Below, piece after piece: positions 52,325-62,196 of a DNA stretch of 64,000 bases. The DNA is from Pseudomonas viridiflava. Its GTDB lineage: Bacteria; Pseudomonadota; Gammaproteobacteria; Pseudomonadales; Pseudomonadaceae. How positions within the stretch are numbered: position 1 is the first letter of the stretch; each line of letters starts with the position of its first letter. The stretch lies in NCBI RefSeq assembly GCF_900601905.1, contig NZ_UWFA01000505.1, forward strand, positions 1-64,000, written 5' to 3'. Made by a program: the position numbers and the translations under genes. The notes beneath the pieces are model-generated. The model made no database searches. It was not told the DNA's origin and saw only the letters and a program-made list of their open reading frames with translations.

Positions 52325-53797
52325 TCAGCGCTTGTCTCTACGCTTCTTGTCGGCTTTCTTGTGGTGCGACATCATCCTGCGCTTCTTGTTGACCTGACGG
52401 TCAGTCAGCGTGTTCTTGTTACCCTCGTAAGGGTTTTCGCCGCCTTTGAATTCGATACGGATCGGGGTACCGACCAGTTTCAGAACGCGACGGTAGGTGT
52501 TTTCCAGATAACGGACATAAGACTTGGGTACTTTCTCGACCTGGTTGCCGTGAATCACGATCAACGGCGGGTTGGCACCACCCAGGTGAGCGTAACGCAG
52601 CTTGATACGACGACTGCCCACCATCGGTGGCGCGTGCTCGCTGACCGCATCTTCGAGAATCTGCGTCAGACGGCTGGTCGGCCAGCGAGTGACCGCCGAC
52701 TTGAACGAGTTCTGCACCGACTGGTACAGGTTGCCCACGCCAGTGCCGTGCAGTGCCGAGATGAAGTGGATATCTGCGAAGTCGACGAAAAACAGTCGGC
52801 GTTCAAGCTCGGTCTTCACGTAGTCGCGCTCGCTGGGAACCATGCCGTCCCACTTGTTGAGCGCGATAACCAGAGCGCGACCGGCTTCCAGAGCAAAGCC
52901 GAGCAGGTTCAAGTCGTGATCCACAACGCCTTCGCGGGCGTCCATCACGAAGATCACCACGTTGGCGTCCTTGATGGCCTGCAGGGTTTTGACCACGGAG
53001 AACTTTTCAACTTCTTCGTGGATCTTGCCGCGCTTGCGCACACCCGCGGTGTCGATCAGCGTGTACTTTTCGTCGTTACGCTCGAACGGGATATAGATAC
53101 TGTCGCGCGTGGTGCCTGGTTCGTCATACACGATGACCCGGTCTTCGCCGAGCATGCGGTTGACCAGTGTCGACTTGCCTACGTTCGGGCGACCGATGAT
53201 CGCAATCTTGATGCCGTCTTTTTCGCTCGGGCCTGGAATGCGCTTGGCTTCCTGACCTTCAGCAACGACTTCCGGCTCGCCTTCTTCCTCGTCTTCGCCT
53301 TCATCCTTGGGGAATTGGCTCAGGGCGATTTCGAGCATCTGGCTGATACCGCGACCATGCGCACCGGCCACCGGGATGGCATCGCCCATACCCAGCGGCG
53401 AGAACTCGGCGCGGGCCATTTCAGGGTCGATGTTGTCGACCTTGTTGGCGACCACATAGGAACGCTTGCCACGCTTGCGCAAGTGCTCGCCAATCATTTG
53501 GTCCGCAGCGGTAAAGCCTGCGCGAGCATCACACAGGAACAGAACAACGTCCGCTTCTTCGATGGCGAGCAGCGACTGCTCGGCCATCTTTTCGTCCATG
53601 CCGTGCTCATCACCGGAAATACCACCGGTGTCGATCAGAATATAGGAACGCCCTTGCCACTTGGCCTCACCGTATTGGCGATCACGGGTCAGACCGGACA
53701 GATCGCCGACGATAGCGTCGCGAGTCCTGGTCAGGCGGTTGAACAAGGTGGACTTGCCGACGTTCGGTCGACCCACCAGGGCGATTACGGGAACCAT
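52325..53797 (-). CDS. der: GTPase Der (EngA)
   Basis: 490 residues. Two tandem G domains, each with GRPNVGKS, are joined by an acidic linker (EGEDEEEGEPE, near 165-175), followed by a KH-like domain and a basic Lys-rich tail. It is essential for 50S maturation. ATG 53797 is used; the four-codon-longer GTG start lacks support. Confidence 0.96.
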   Translation of the reverse strand: MVPVIALVGRPNVGKSTLFNRLTRTRDAIVGDLSGLTRDRQYGEAKWQGRSYILIDTGGISGDEHGMDEKMAEQSLLAIEEADVVLFLCDARAGFTAADQMIGEHLRKRGKRSYVVANKVDNIDPEMARAEFSPLGMGDAIPVAGAHGRGISQMLEIALSQFPKDEGEDEEEGEPEVVAEGQEAKRIPGPSEKDGIKIAIIGRPNVGKSTLVNRMLGEDRVIVYDEPGTTRDSIYIPFERNDEKYTLIDTAGVRKRGKIHEEVEKFSVVKTLQAIKDANVVIFVMDAREGVVDHDLNLLGFALEAGRALVIALNKWDGMVPSERDYVKTELERRLFFVDFADIHFISALHGTGVGNLYQSVQNSFKSAVTRWPTSRLTQILEDAVSEHAPPMVGSRRIKLRYAHLGGANPPLIVIHGNQVEKVPKSYVRYLENTYRRVLKLVGTPIRIEFKGGENPYEGNKNTLTDRQVNKKRRMMSHHKKADKKRRDKR

Positions 53798-53826
53798 GCG
53801 GCTCTCCACTTCGTTATTTCAGAAAA

Positions 53827-53852
53827 TACAAAAGCCGCTGCAGGGCAGCGGC
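53827..53852 (-). terminator. Terminator after bamB
   Basis: Minus strand: GCCGCTG-CCCTG-CAGCGGC followed by TTTTGTATTTT. A second perfect hairpin (GCAGCACCC-A-GGGTGCTGC, 53864-53882) precedes it. Confidence 0.8.
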
Positions 53853-53913
53853 CGGAGTTCGGAGCAGCACCCAGGGTGCTGCACGAGGCCGAAGCCTCAA
53901 TCATAGACAGTCA

Positions 53914-55065
53914 TTACTTGATCGTCAGGGCTTCCAGCTTGCCGCTGTTGCCGTAGACATAAATCATGTCGCCGACTACCAGCGGACGTGCGCGCAGACC
54001 ATCACTGTCGATACGCTCACGACCCACGAAACGACCATCGACCTGGCTCAACAGGTGCAGATAGCCTTCCATGTCGCCGACTGCTACATAGCTTGAGTAG
54101 ACTTCCGGCGCGCCGAGTTGACGGCGGGCCAGAGCATCATTGCTCCACAGCGCAGAGGACGAGCGCTCGTCAATACCTTCGACAGTACCGGACGCCAGAC
54201 TGGCGTAAACGCTGCCGAAGCCCTGGGCTACGCCCGAATAGCTCGACGCATCACGTTGCCAGAGGACACGACCGCTCTCCAGATCCAGACCGGCAACCCG
54301 GCCCTGATAACTGGCAACGTACAAGGTGCCACCGGAAAGCAGCAGGCCGCCGTCGATGTCGACAACCCGATCCAGCTCGGAGCGACCTTGTGGAACAGCA
54401 ACACGCTGCTCCCAGATCGGTACGCCATTGGAGGTATCCAGAGCGACGACTTTGCCAGTGGACAGGCCTGCCACCGCGAGGCGGTTGGTCACAATCGGCG
54501 CGCCCGTGCCACGCAGCGTCAACACCGCCGGAGTACTTTCGTAGATCCAGCGCTGGTTGCCGGTCGCGGCGTCGAAGCCGATTACACGGTCATCCTGAGT
54601 CTGAACGACCACCACATCACCATTGGTCGCTGGCGGAGCCAGGACCTCACTGGTCACGCGCGCGCGCCATTTTTCTTCGCCGGTGCTGGAATCCAGGACA
54701 ACCACTTCACCTTTGAGAGTACCGACCATGAGCATGCCATAGCCTACGCCAACGGCGCCGGACACAGGCAGTTCCAGGTCTTTTTCCCAGTTGACCTTAC
54801 CGGTCATGCGATCGAGGGACACGATGTAACCGGCTACGTCGCTGGCGAAGATCTGCTCGCCGTCGATAGCGGGTACCAGCATGTTGTAGGTTTCACCCTG
54901 ACCATCACCGATGGAGTGGCTCCACTGCTTCTGCAACACGACTTCTTCTTTGAAGTCGGTCAGTTCCGCTGGAGGCAATTCCTTCTTGCTGTTGCTGCTG
55001 CAACCCGCGGCCAGAATGGCCAGAGCCAGCAATGCTGCATGTTTCCAACGGATCACGTCACGCAT
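53914..55065 (-). CDS. bamB: Outer membrane assembly lipoprotein BamB
   Basis: 383 residues, lipoprotein with Cys22 (LAAGC). An eight-bladed PQQ-type beta-propeller is visible as repeated (A/V)LDxxTG(x)xxW units. It supports BamA in folding outer membrane proteins. It overlaps yfgM by 8 nt. Confidence 0.95.
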   Translation of the reverse strand: MRDVIRWKHAALLALAILAAGCSSNSKKELPPAELTDFKEEVVLQKQWSHSIGDGQGETYNMLVPAIDGEQIFASDVAGYIVSLDRMTGKVNWEKDLELPVSGAVGVGYGMLMVGTLKGEVVVLDSSTGEEKWRARVTSEVLAPPATNGDVVVVQTQDDRVIGFDAATGNQRWIYESTPAVLTLRGTGAPIVTNRLAVAGLSTGKVVALDTSNGVPIWEQRVAVPQGRSELDRVVDIDGGLLLSGGTLYVASYQGRVAGLDLESGRVLWQRDASSYSGVAQGFGSVYASLASGTVEGIDERSSSALWSNDALARRQLGAPEVYSSYVAVGDMEGYLHLLSQVDGRFVGRERIDSDGLRARPLVVGDMIYVYGNSGKLEALTIK

Positions 55066-55699
55066 CCCCTTTGGCCAAGTCGTCGAGCTTCATTTGTAAG
55101 CCACCCACGGCCGCTTCTTCAGACAGCGCGCTTTTGGCTTTTTGGTAGGCAGCATGCGCCTCGTCGGTGCGACCCAACTGTACCAGCAGATCACCCTTGA
55201 GCTCTTCGCGGCTGGCCAGGAAAGACTTGTCGGCATCGCCAGCAAGCAGCTTCAAGGCTTCATCAGCTTTGTTTTGAGCAGCCAGAACGCGAGCCAGACG
55301 CTGACGAGCAATTTCACCCAGCGTGTCGCTGGCAGGCTTGTCACTCACCAGCTTGAGTTCGGCCACGGCATCATCAAGCTTGCCGTTGTCAACCGCGACC
55401 TTGGCCACGAACAGGCTGCCGTACTGAGCATAAGCAGTACCGCCGAACTCGTTCTTGAGCTTGTTGGCGATGTCGGCAACGCGAGCAGTGTCGGCCTGGC
55501 CGCTTGGGGTGAGCGCAGTTTCCAGCAGTTGCTGATACAACGCCGACGCGCCCTGCGCCTGATTGCTTTCGTATCTGGTCCAGGCCTGCCAGCCAAGCAC
55601 CACTACCAACGCCAGCAACCCGCCTGTCAACAGGGGCTTGCCGTTGCGCTGCCACCAGTCCTTCATGGCCGCCAGTTCATCATCTTCAGTACCTGACAC
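55058..55699 (-). CDS. yfgM: YfgM/PpiD-associated TPR membrane protein
   Basis: 213 residues. One transmembrane helix at 22-40 leads to a periplasmic tetratricopeptide-like domain. E. coli YfgM is an ancillary factor of the Sec translocon with PpiD. The start is GTG 55699, with GGAG 7 nt upstream. Confidence 0.9.
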   Translation of the reverse strand: MSGTEDDELAAMKDWWQRNGKPLLTGGLLALVVVLGWQAWTRYESNQAQGASALYQQLLETALTPSGQADTARVADIANKLKNEFGGTAYAQYGSLFVAKVAVDNGKLDDAVAELKLVSDKPASDTLGEIARQRLARVLAAQNKADEALKLLAGDADKSFLASREELKGDLLVQLGRTDEAHAAYQKAKSALSEEAAVGGLQMKLDDLAKGDA

Positions 55700-55738
55700 C
55701 CCAATACTCCTATTCGCTAAATCGGCTGTTAATCAGCT

Positions 55739-57028
55739 TCAACCCTGCACAACGCAGGAGGCCAGGTGCTCGGACAGAGCATCCCAGGCAATATTTTGTT
55801 GTTCACCCTGACCACGCAGGGGTTTGACGCCTATGACCTGCTGCGCCAGCTCTTCTTCACCCAGGATCAATGCAAACAGCGCACCGCTCTTGTCGGCTTT
55901 CTTGAACTGACTCTTGAAACTGCCAGCGCCTGCATTGACCTGCAAACGCAGGTTCGGCAACTGATCACGAACACGCTCGGTCAGGGCCAGAGCGGCCAGC
56001 TCGGCGGCTTCGCCAAACGCACAGAGGTAGACATCGACCTGACGGGCGATGTCTTCCGGCACCTGTTCCAGGGTTTCCAGCAACAGCACCAGACGTTCGA
56101 TACCCATGGCAAAACCAACGCCACTGGTAGGTTTGCCGCCCATCTGCTCCACCAGACCGTCGTAACGACCACCGGCGCAGACCGTACCCTGGGAACCCAA
56201 CTGATCGGTCACCCACTCGAATACGGTTTTGCTGTAGTAATCCAGACCACGCACCAGCTTGGGATTAATGGCGTAGGGAATACCGGCAGCATCCAGACGC
56301 GCCTTGAGGCCGTCGAAGTGGATACGCGATTCATCGTCCAGGTAATCGGCCAGCTTGGGCGCATCGACCAGCAACGCCTGGGTTTCAGGATTCTTGGTAT
56401 CGAGCACGCGCAAAGGGTTGGTTTTCAAGCGACGCTGGCTGTCTTCGTCCAGTTCGCTGAGGCGTGCAGACAGAAACTCGACCAGTGCGTCACGATAACG
56501 CGCTCGGGCTTCGCTGGTGCCCAGGCTATTGAGTTCGAGTTTGACCGCATCGCGAATCCCCAGCAGGCCCCACAGACGCCAGGTCAGCACGATCAGCTCG
56601 GCATCGATGTCCGGGCCATCAAGATTGAAGACTTCGACGCCAATCTGGTGAAACTGGCGATAACGGCCTTTCTGTGGGCGCTCATGGCGGAACATCGGGC
56701 CGATGTACCAGAGTTTCTGTACCTGACCGCCCCCCGTGATGCCGTGTTCCAGGACTGCACGCACACAGGCTGCAGTGCCTTCAGGGCGCAACGTGAGGGA
56801 GTCACCATTGCGATCTTCGAAGGTATACATCTCTTTTTCGACGATATCGGTGACTTCGCCGATCGAGCGCTTGAACAGATCGGTGAATTCAACGATAGGC
56901 ATGCGAATCTGCCGGTAACCGTAGTTATCCAGCAAACGCGAGACAGTCCCTTCGAAATGACGCCACAGCGGGGTCTGATCGGGCAGGATGTCGTTCATGC
57001 CACGAATGGCTTGCAGAGACTTACTCAC
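55739..57028 (-). CDS. hisS: Histidyl-tRNA synthetase
   Basis: 429 residues, class IIa. Motif 2 GPMFRHERPQKGRYRQFHQIG and the histidine-specific LVRGLDYYSKTVFEW are present, with the anticodon-binding domain at the C-terminus. The GTG start at 57028 has AAGGA at 6 nt. Confidence 0.96.
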   Translation of the reverse strand: MSKSLQAIRGMNDILPDQTPLWRHFEGTVSRLLDNYGYRQIRMPIVEFTDLFKRSIGEVTDIVEKEMYTFEDRNGDSLTLRPEGTAACVRAVLEHGITGGGQVQKLWYIGPMFRHERPQKGRYRQFHQIGVEVFNLDGPDIDAELIVLTWRLWGLLGIRDAVKLELNSLGTSEARARYRDALVEFLSARLSELDEDSQRRLKTNPLRVLDTKNPETQALLVDAPKLADYLDDESRIHFDGLKARLDAAGIPYAINPKLVRGLDYYSKTVFEWVTDQLGSQGTVCAGGRYDGLVEQMGGKPTSGVGFAMGIERLVLLLETLEQVPEDIARQVDVYLCAFGEAAELAALALTERVRDQLPNLRLQVNAGAGSFKSQFKKADKSGALFALILGEEELAQQVIGVKPLRGQGEQQNIAWDALSEHLASCVVQG

Positions 57029-57050
57029 AAAAAATCCTTAGCAATTCTGG

Positions 57051-58160
57051 TTAGCCGCGGGCAATGACTGCTGCGTCGGCTTCGACCTTTTCGGCCGCTT
57101 TCCTGCGGATCAAGCGTTCCAGCTCATCCACAAGATTTTCGTTGGTCAGCTTCTGTGCCGGTTTGCCATCAATGTAGATCAGGTTCGGCGTACCACCGGT
57201 GAGGCCGACATGTGCCTCTTTGGCTTCACCTGGACCGTTGACCACACACCCGATGACTGCAACGTCCAGCGGAACCAGCAAATCTTCAAGCCGATCTTCA
57301 AGCTCGTTCATGGTCTTGACCACATCGAAGTTCTGCCGCGAGCAACTCGGGCAGGCAATGAAGTTGATCCCACGGGAACGAAGACGAAGCGATTTCAGGA
57401 TGTCGTAACCGACCTTCACCTCTTCAACCGGGTCAGCGGCCAGCGAGATGCGGATAGTATCGCCAATTCCTTCGGCAAGCAGCATACCGAGGCCGACGGC
57501 AGATTTCACTGTGCCTGAACGCAAACCACCCGCTTCAGTGATACCCAGGTGCAACGGCTGGACAATTTCCTTGGCCAGCAAGCGGTAGGCTTCGACGGCC
57601 ATGAACACGTCGGAGGCTTTCACGCTGACCTTGAAGTCCTGGAAATTCAGCCGCTGCAAGTGCTCGACATGCCGCAATGCGGACTCAACCAGAGCCGCCG
57701 GAGTCGGTTCGCCGTACTTTTTCTGCAGGTCTTTTTCCAGGGATCCGGCGTTCACACCGATACGGATCGGGATACCGCGATCACGAGCGGCGTCGACCAC
57801 AGCACGTACCCGGTCCTCGCGACCGATATTGCCTGGGTTGATACGCAGGCAATCCACACCCAGCTCGGCGACGCGCAAGGCGATCTTGTAGTCGAAATGG
57901 ATATCGGCAACCAACGGGACTTTGACCAGTTGCTTGATACGGCCGAACGCTTCCGCTGCGTCCATGTCAGGAACCGATACCCGAACGATATCAACCCCGG
58001 CCGCTTCCAGACGATTGATCTGGGCAACAGTGGCCGCGACATCGTTGGTGTCACTGTTGGTCATGCTCTGCACTGCAATCGGTGCATCACCGCCCACAGG
58101 AACTGAGCCAACCCAGATTTTCCGGGATTCGCGTCGCTTGATCGGAGACTCACCGTGCAT
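57051..58160 (-). CDS. ispG: 4-hydroxy-3-methylbut-2-enyl diphosphate synthase
   Basis: 369 residues. It is a [4Fe-4S] enzyme with cluster ligands in IACPSCSRQ and VIGCVVNGPGE. It converts MEcPP to HMBPP in the MEP isoprenoid pathway. Only 3 nt separate it from rodZ, so the two are co-translated. Confidence 0.96.
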   Translation of the reverse strand: MHGESPIKRRESRKIWVGSVPVGGDAPIAVQSMTNSDTNDVAATVAQINRLEAAGVDIVRVSVPDMDAAEAFGRIKQLVKVPLVADIHFDYKIALRVAELGVDCLRINPGNIGREDRVRAVVDAARDRGIPIRIGVNAGSLEKDLQKKYGEPTPAALVESALRHVEHLQRLNFQDFKVSVKASDVFMAVEAYRLLAKEIVQPLHLGITEAGGLRSGTVKSAVGLGMLLAEGIGDTIRISLAADPVEEVKVGYDILKSLRLRSRGINFIACPSCSRQNFDVVKTMNELEDRLEDLLVPLDVAVIGCVVNGPGEAKEAHVGLTGGTPNLIYIDGKPAQKLTNENLVDELERLIRRKAAEKVEADAAVIARG

Positions 58161-58163
58161 GAC

Positions 58164-59153
58164 TTATTGCCCCAGTTTCAGGCGGGCAGTTGCGCCCGAG
58201 GTGAACGGAGCCACATCGACACTTTCGCCGTTGTAGCTGACCTGCGCGCCAGCCGCCGCACCAAGGCGCACGCTCAGCGGCGGCTTGCCGCTGAGGTCCA
58301 GGCTGTCGCCTTTGCGTTTGAGTCCGCTGTACAGCACTTTGCCACCCGCATCGGTGACCTGAGTCCAGCAATCAGCGGTGAAGGCAATCTTCAACTGACC
58401 GGCACCGGCCACGACGACGGGCTGAACAGCCTCACTGGCAGCCGGAGCTGGCGCGGCAACAGCTGGGCTGGCAGGCGCTGGCGTCGCCGGACTGGCCGGT
58501 GTGGTATGAGTTGTTGCAGGCGCAGAAGGCGTAGCGGTCGACAGCGCGGGGGCAGGAGACGTCGCTTCGCCAGTGGAATTGGTCGGGTTCAATGGCAACG
58601 GTGCCGAGCCCGGCGTTCGGGCGGCAGCAACGGCCTGATCTTCCGGCTCATCCAGCGGATGAATCTGGGTGGTGCCGTCAGCACTTTCGACTTCCACGTG
58701 TTCCAGGCTCAGACCGGATGGCTCTTTGCCGCGCTGGGAGGTTTGATCCTGCCACCAGAAAAAGCCACCACCGACCAGCACAACCAGCAACAGCAGGCTG
58801 ACTATGCGCAGAATATTGTGTGACAGCCGCACGGGTTCTTCGATGCGACCCAGAGCATGAACCGAGCTGCCCTGCCCGTCGGTGCCGGTGAACTGGTCGA
58901 ACTGAGTGACGAGTGCAGCCTGATCCAGCTCCAGCAATTTGGCGTAGGCGCGCACATAGCCCCGGGCGAAAGTATGCCCTGGCAGCTTTTCAAAGTGGCC
59001 AGCCTCGACATTGCTCAACGATGTCACGGTCAGGTTGAGCCTCTGAGCGACATCTGGCAGCGACCAGTTTCTGTTCTCACGTGCCTGGCGCAGGGTATCC
59101 CCAGGATTAACGCGAGTGGCTGCTACAACTTCGGGATGCACCGCTTTCATCAT
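58164..59153 (-). CDS. rodZ: Cytoskeletal protein RodZ
   Basis: 329 residues: an N-terminal HTH (about 18-85) that binds MreB, a transmembrane helix (113-134), a Pro/Ala/Thr-rich linker (about 180-245) and a periplasmic DUF4115 domain. It links the cell-wall machinery to MreB for rod shape. It overlaps pilF by 4 nt. Confidence 0.93.
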   Translation of the reverse strand: MMKAVHPEVVAATRVNPGDTLRQARENRNWSLPDVAQRLNLTVTSLSNVEAGHFEKLPGHTFARGYVRAYAKLLELDQAALVTQFDQFTGTDGQGSSVHALGRIEEPVRLSHNILRIVSLLLLVVLVGGGFFWWQDQTSQRGKEPSGLSLEHVEVESADGTTQIHPLDEPEDQAVAAARTPGSAPLPLNPTNSTGEATSPAPALSTATPSAPATTHTTPASPATPAPASPAVAAPAPAASEAVQPVVVAGAGQLKIAFTADCWTQVTDAGGKVLYSGLKRKGDSLDLSGKPPLSVRLGAAAGAQVSYNGESVDVAPFTSGATARLKLGQ

Positions 59154-59908
59154 TGCTCCGACAGGTATTGCTGATATTCCGGCGTACCGGGATAGAGTCT
59201 TTTGAGTTGCAGACCATAACTGGCTGCCTTGTTGCGATCATCGTAGATTTTTGCCAATCGCGTACCGAGCAATAGACTACGTGCATTTTGCTCGCTGAGC
59301 TGGCTAAAACGGTCGTAGTAATCACGCGACGGCACATAATGCCTGTCTTCGTAAGACAACTCAGCCATTTCCAGCAACGATCTTGGCAACTGACGATCCA
59401 GGCGCAAGGCCTTGATGAAGTGATTCTCCGCTTTCTCACGCTCGCCCAGCCGCGCTGCGGTCATGCCCAGGCTTTCAAATACGCGGGAGCGTTCGGGGTA
59501 GAGGCTATCGGCGGCGGCTTCTTCAAACCGTGCGTAAGCTTCCTTGTAACGCTTTTGTTCGTAAAGAAAACTGCCGTAGTTGTTGAGGATGCGCGCATCA
59601 CCCTTGCGGGCTGCCAGGGCTTTCTGAAAGTGCTTGTCGGCCAGCTCTGTTTCAAGCTCTACCTGAAACACCAGGGCCAGCGCCGCATTGGCATCGGCAT
59701 CGGCGGCATCGATTTCCAGGGCTTTTTTCAATGGAACCTTGGCGCGCTCGGTCTGCCCTTGCTGCAGATAACCGACTCCCAGCTGGACGTAAGCCTGGAG
59801 CGCATCCGCACGGCCCTTGCTGGTGCTCATTGGATCGATGTTGCCCGACGTGACGCAGCCCGCCAGCAGGGTCATGAAACATAGCAGCAGCGCGGCACGC
59901 ACAGACAT
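59150..59908 (-). CDS. pilF: Type IV pilus biogenesis lipoprotein PilF (PilW)
   Basis: 252 residues, the same length as I recall for P. aeruginosa PilF. Lipobox LLAGC (Cys18) is followed by about six TPR units. It carries the secretin PilQ to the outer membrane. ATG 59908 is preferred over a TTG 6 codons upstream. Confidence 0.94.
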   Translation of the reverse strand: MSVRAALLLCFMTLLAGCVTSGNIDPMSTSKGRADALQAYVQLGVGYLQQGQTERAKVPLKKALEIDAADADANAALALVFQVELETELADKHFQKALAARKGDARILNNYGSFLYEQKRYKEAYARFEEAAADSLYPERSRVFESLGMTAARLGEREKAENHFIKALRLDRQLPRSLLEMAELSYEDRHYVPSRDYYDRFSQLSEQNARSLLLGTRLAKIYDDRNKAASYGLQLKRLYPGTPEYQQYLSEQ

Positions 59909-59934
59909 TGATGTTCTCTCGGCCAAGTGGGCGA

Positions 59935-61083
59935 TCAGGTTCGAGTCACAGCGTTCTGGGCCACGCTGGCCTCGGCACTCAACTCACGTACCGCAATGTA
60001 ACGTTCGCTGCGACGGGTTCGGTCCATGACCTGCCCTACCAACTGACCACAGGCGGCATCAATATCTTCGCCACGGGTAGTGCGCACCGTCACGTTGTAG
60101 CCAGCCTGGTGCAGTTGATCCTGGAAGCGACGGATTGCGTTATTGCTTGGACGCTCGTAACCGGAATGCGGGAACGGGTTGAACGGGATCAGGTTGATCT
60201 TGCAAGGGGTGTCCTTGAGCAGTTCGATCATTTCGACGGCATGCTCGACCTGGTCGTTGATGTCCTTGAGCAGGGTGTATTCGACGGTCAGTACGCGCTT
60301 CTCGCCAAGGGTCGCCATGTAGCGACGGCAAGACTCGAGGAGCATCTTGAGCGGGTACTTCTTGTTGATCGGCACCAGCTGGTTGCGCAATGCATCGTTC
60401 GGCGCGTGCAGCGACAGGGCCAGTGAAACGTCGATGTGCTTGGCCAGCTCATCGATCATCGGTACCACGCCAGAAGTGGACAAGGTCACGCGGCGCTTGG
60501 AAATGCCATAGCCCAGGTCATCCATCATCAGATGCATGGCGGCAATGACATTATCGAAATTCAGCAGCGGCTCACCCATGCCCATCATCACCACGTTGGT
60601 GATGGCACGGTCGACGGTTGCCGGGACGCTGCCAAAGGATTTATTGGCAATCCACACCTGGCCGATCACTTCGGCGGCGGTGAGGTTGCTGTTGAAGCCT
60701 TGCTTGCCGGTGGAGCAGAAACTGCAGTCCAGGGCACAGCCCGCCTGGGACGAAACACACAAGGTGCCGCGCTTGCCCTGGGGGATATAGACAGTCTCGA
60801 CGCAGCTGCCGGACGCCACGCGAACCACCCACTTACGGGTGCCGTCGGTGGAGATATCTTCGCTGACCACTTCGGGACCACGGACCTCAGCACAGGACTT
60901 GAGCTTTTCGCGCAAGGCCTTGCTGACGTTCGTCATGGCGTCGAAATCGTCGACGCCAAAGTGGTGAATCCACTTCATGACCTGACCGGCGCGGAAGCGC
61001 TTCTCCCCGATAGAGTCGAAGAATTTTTCCATTTCCGGTTGAGTCAGACCCAACAGGTTTGTTTTGCCAGTCGATGCAATCAT
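59935..61083 (-). CDS. rlmN: Dual-specificity RNA methyltransferase RlmN
   Basis: 382 residues. It is a radical-SAM enzyme with CALDCSFC as the cluster motif. It methylates C2 of A2503 in 23S rRNA and A37 in some tRNAs. The ATG at 61083 has AAGGGTGA just upstream; a longer start would contain that ribosome site. Confidence 0.95.
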   Translation of the reverse strand: MIASTGKTNLLGLTQPEMEKFFDSIGEKRFRAGQVMKWIHHFGVDDFDAMTNVSKALREKLKSCAEVRGPEVVSEDISTDGTRKWVVRVASGSCVETVYIPQGKRGTLCVSSQAGCALDCSFCSTGKQGFNSNLTAAEVIGQVWIANKSFGSVPATVDRAITNVVMMGMGEPLLNFDNVIAAMHLMMDDLGYGISKRRVTLSTSGVVPMIDELAKHIDVSLALSLHAPNDALRNQLVPINKKYPLKMLLESCRRYMATLGEKRVLTVEYTLLKDINDQVEHAVEMIELLKDTPCKINLIPFNPFPHSGYERPSNNAIRRFQDQLHQAGYNVTVRTTRGEDIDAACGQLVGQVMDRTRRSERYIAVRELSAEASVAQNAVTRT

Positions 61084-61115
61084 GAATTCACCCTTCACTC
61101 GTTAGTCAAAAGGAC

Positions 61116-61541
61116 TTAGCGAGCGGTTACCTCTGTAGCTGCGAAGAAGTACGAGATTTCGCGAGCAGCGGCTGCTTCGGAATCGGAGCCGTGAACAGCG
61201 TTGGCGTCGATGGAATCAGCGAAGTCAGCACGGATAGTGCCGGCAGCAGCTTCTTTAGGGTTGGTAGCGCCCATCAGCTCACGGTTCAGAGCGATAGCGT
61301 TTTCGCCTTCCAGAACCTGAACGACAACAGGGCCGGAGATCATGAAGGCAACCAGGTCGCCGAAGAAACCACGAGCGCTGTGCTCAGCGTAGAAACCTTC
61401 AGCTTCGGCTTTGGACAGCTGCTTGAGCTTGGAAGCTACAACGCGCAGACCGGCTTTTTCGAAACGAGTGGTGATCTCGCCGATTACGTTTTTAGCAACG
61501 GCGTCAGGCTTGATGATGGAAAAAGTACGTTGAACAGCCAT
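61116..61541 (-). CDS. ndk: Nucleoside diphosphate kinase
   Basis: 141 residues. The active-site His is in NAVHGSDS. It transfers gamma-phosphate between NTPs. Its promoter overlaps the terminator that follows iscX. Confidence 0.96.
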   Translation of the reverse strand: MAVQRTFSIIKPDAVAKNVIGEITTRFEKAGLRVVASKLKQLSKAEAEGFYAEHSARGFFGDLVAFMISGPVVVQVLEGENAIALNRELMGATNPKEAAAGTIRADFADSIDANAVHGSDSEAAAAREISYFFAATEVTAR

Positions 61542-61578
61542 GGTGTAACTCCAGAAACAATGATTAAAGCGAAAAATT

Positions 61579-61603
61579 AAACCCGCGAATTATACGCGGG
61601 TTT
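61579..61603 (-). terminator. Terminator of the isc tail, with TATAAT in its loop
   Basis: AAACCCGCG/CGCGGGTTT stem with a 7-nt loop; on the minus strand the stem and loop read CGCGTATAATTCGCG, then TTTAATTTTTC. It would end transcripts from iscX and may also hold the ndk -10. Confidence 0.75.
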
Positions 61604-61636
61604 CGGGGGATTTCCTAACTGCATAAGTAACAGAGC

Positions 61637-61837
61637 TTAGTCTGCTTCTTCGATCCACAAGCCCTGAATAGCCTCCAGGACCTTTTCCCCGCCACGATCC
61701 GGCACATCGTCAAACTCGGGCAGGGCCATCACCAGATTGCGCAGCTTGACGAAATTTACGGTCAGCGGATCGGTATCCGGGTGCGCTTCGGCCAGCTGGA
61801 TAGCGATTTCCTGCACATCAACCCATTTCAGGCTCAT
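61637..61837 (-). CDS. iscX: Fe-S assembly protein IscX
   Basis: 66 residues, acidic, one winged-helix-like domain. IscX binds IscS and tunes cluster synthesis. Last of hscA-fdx-iscX; 14 nt after fdx. Confidence 0.95.
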   Translation of the reverse strand: MSLKWVDVQEIAIQLAEAHPDTDPLTVNFVKLRNLVMALPEFDDVPDRGGEKVLEAIQGLWIEEAD

Positions 61838-61851
61838 GAGACATCCTTGAA

Positions 61852-62193
61852 TCAGTGGGGCGCTTCGGCCGCATGGTTAAGCGAATACTTGGGAATTTCA
61901 ACCGTGAGGTCTTCATTGCCGACGATTGCCTGACAAGACAGGCGCGACTGGACTTCCAGCCCCCAGGCCTTGTCCAGCATGTCTTCTTCCAGCTCGTCCG
62001 CCTCGTTCAGCGAATTCAGGCCCTCGCGAATAATGCAGTGGCAAGTCGTGCAAGCGCAGACGCCGCCACAGGCACTTTCGATATCGATGTGGTGCTCGTG
62101 GGCGATTTCAAGGATAGAAGTGCCCGGTTCAACCTCAACCACCAGCCCATCCGGACACAGCACGGCGTGGGGGAGAAAAATCAGTTGCGGCAT
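61852..62193 (-). CDS. fdx: [2Fe-2S] ferredoxin of the isc operon
   Basis: 113 residues. Cluster ligands lie in ACGGVCACTTCHC plus a later Cys (SCQAIV). It supplies electrons for Fe-S assembly. It starts 3 nt after the hscA stop. Confidence 0.96.
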   Translation of the reverse strand: MPQLIFLPHAVLCPDGLVVEVEPGTSILEIAHEHHIDIESACGGVCACTTCHCIIREGLNSLNEADELEEDMLDKAWGLEVQSRLSCQAIVGNEDLTVEIPKYSLNHAAEAPH

Positions 62194-62196
62194 CAG

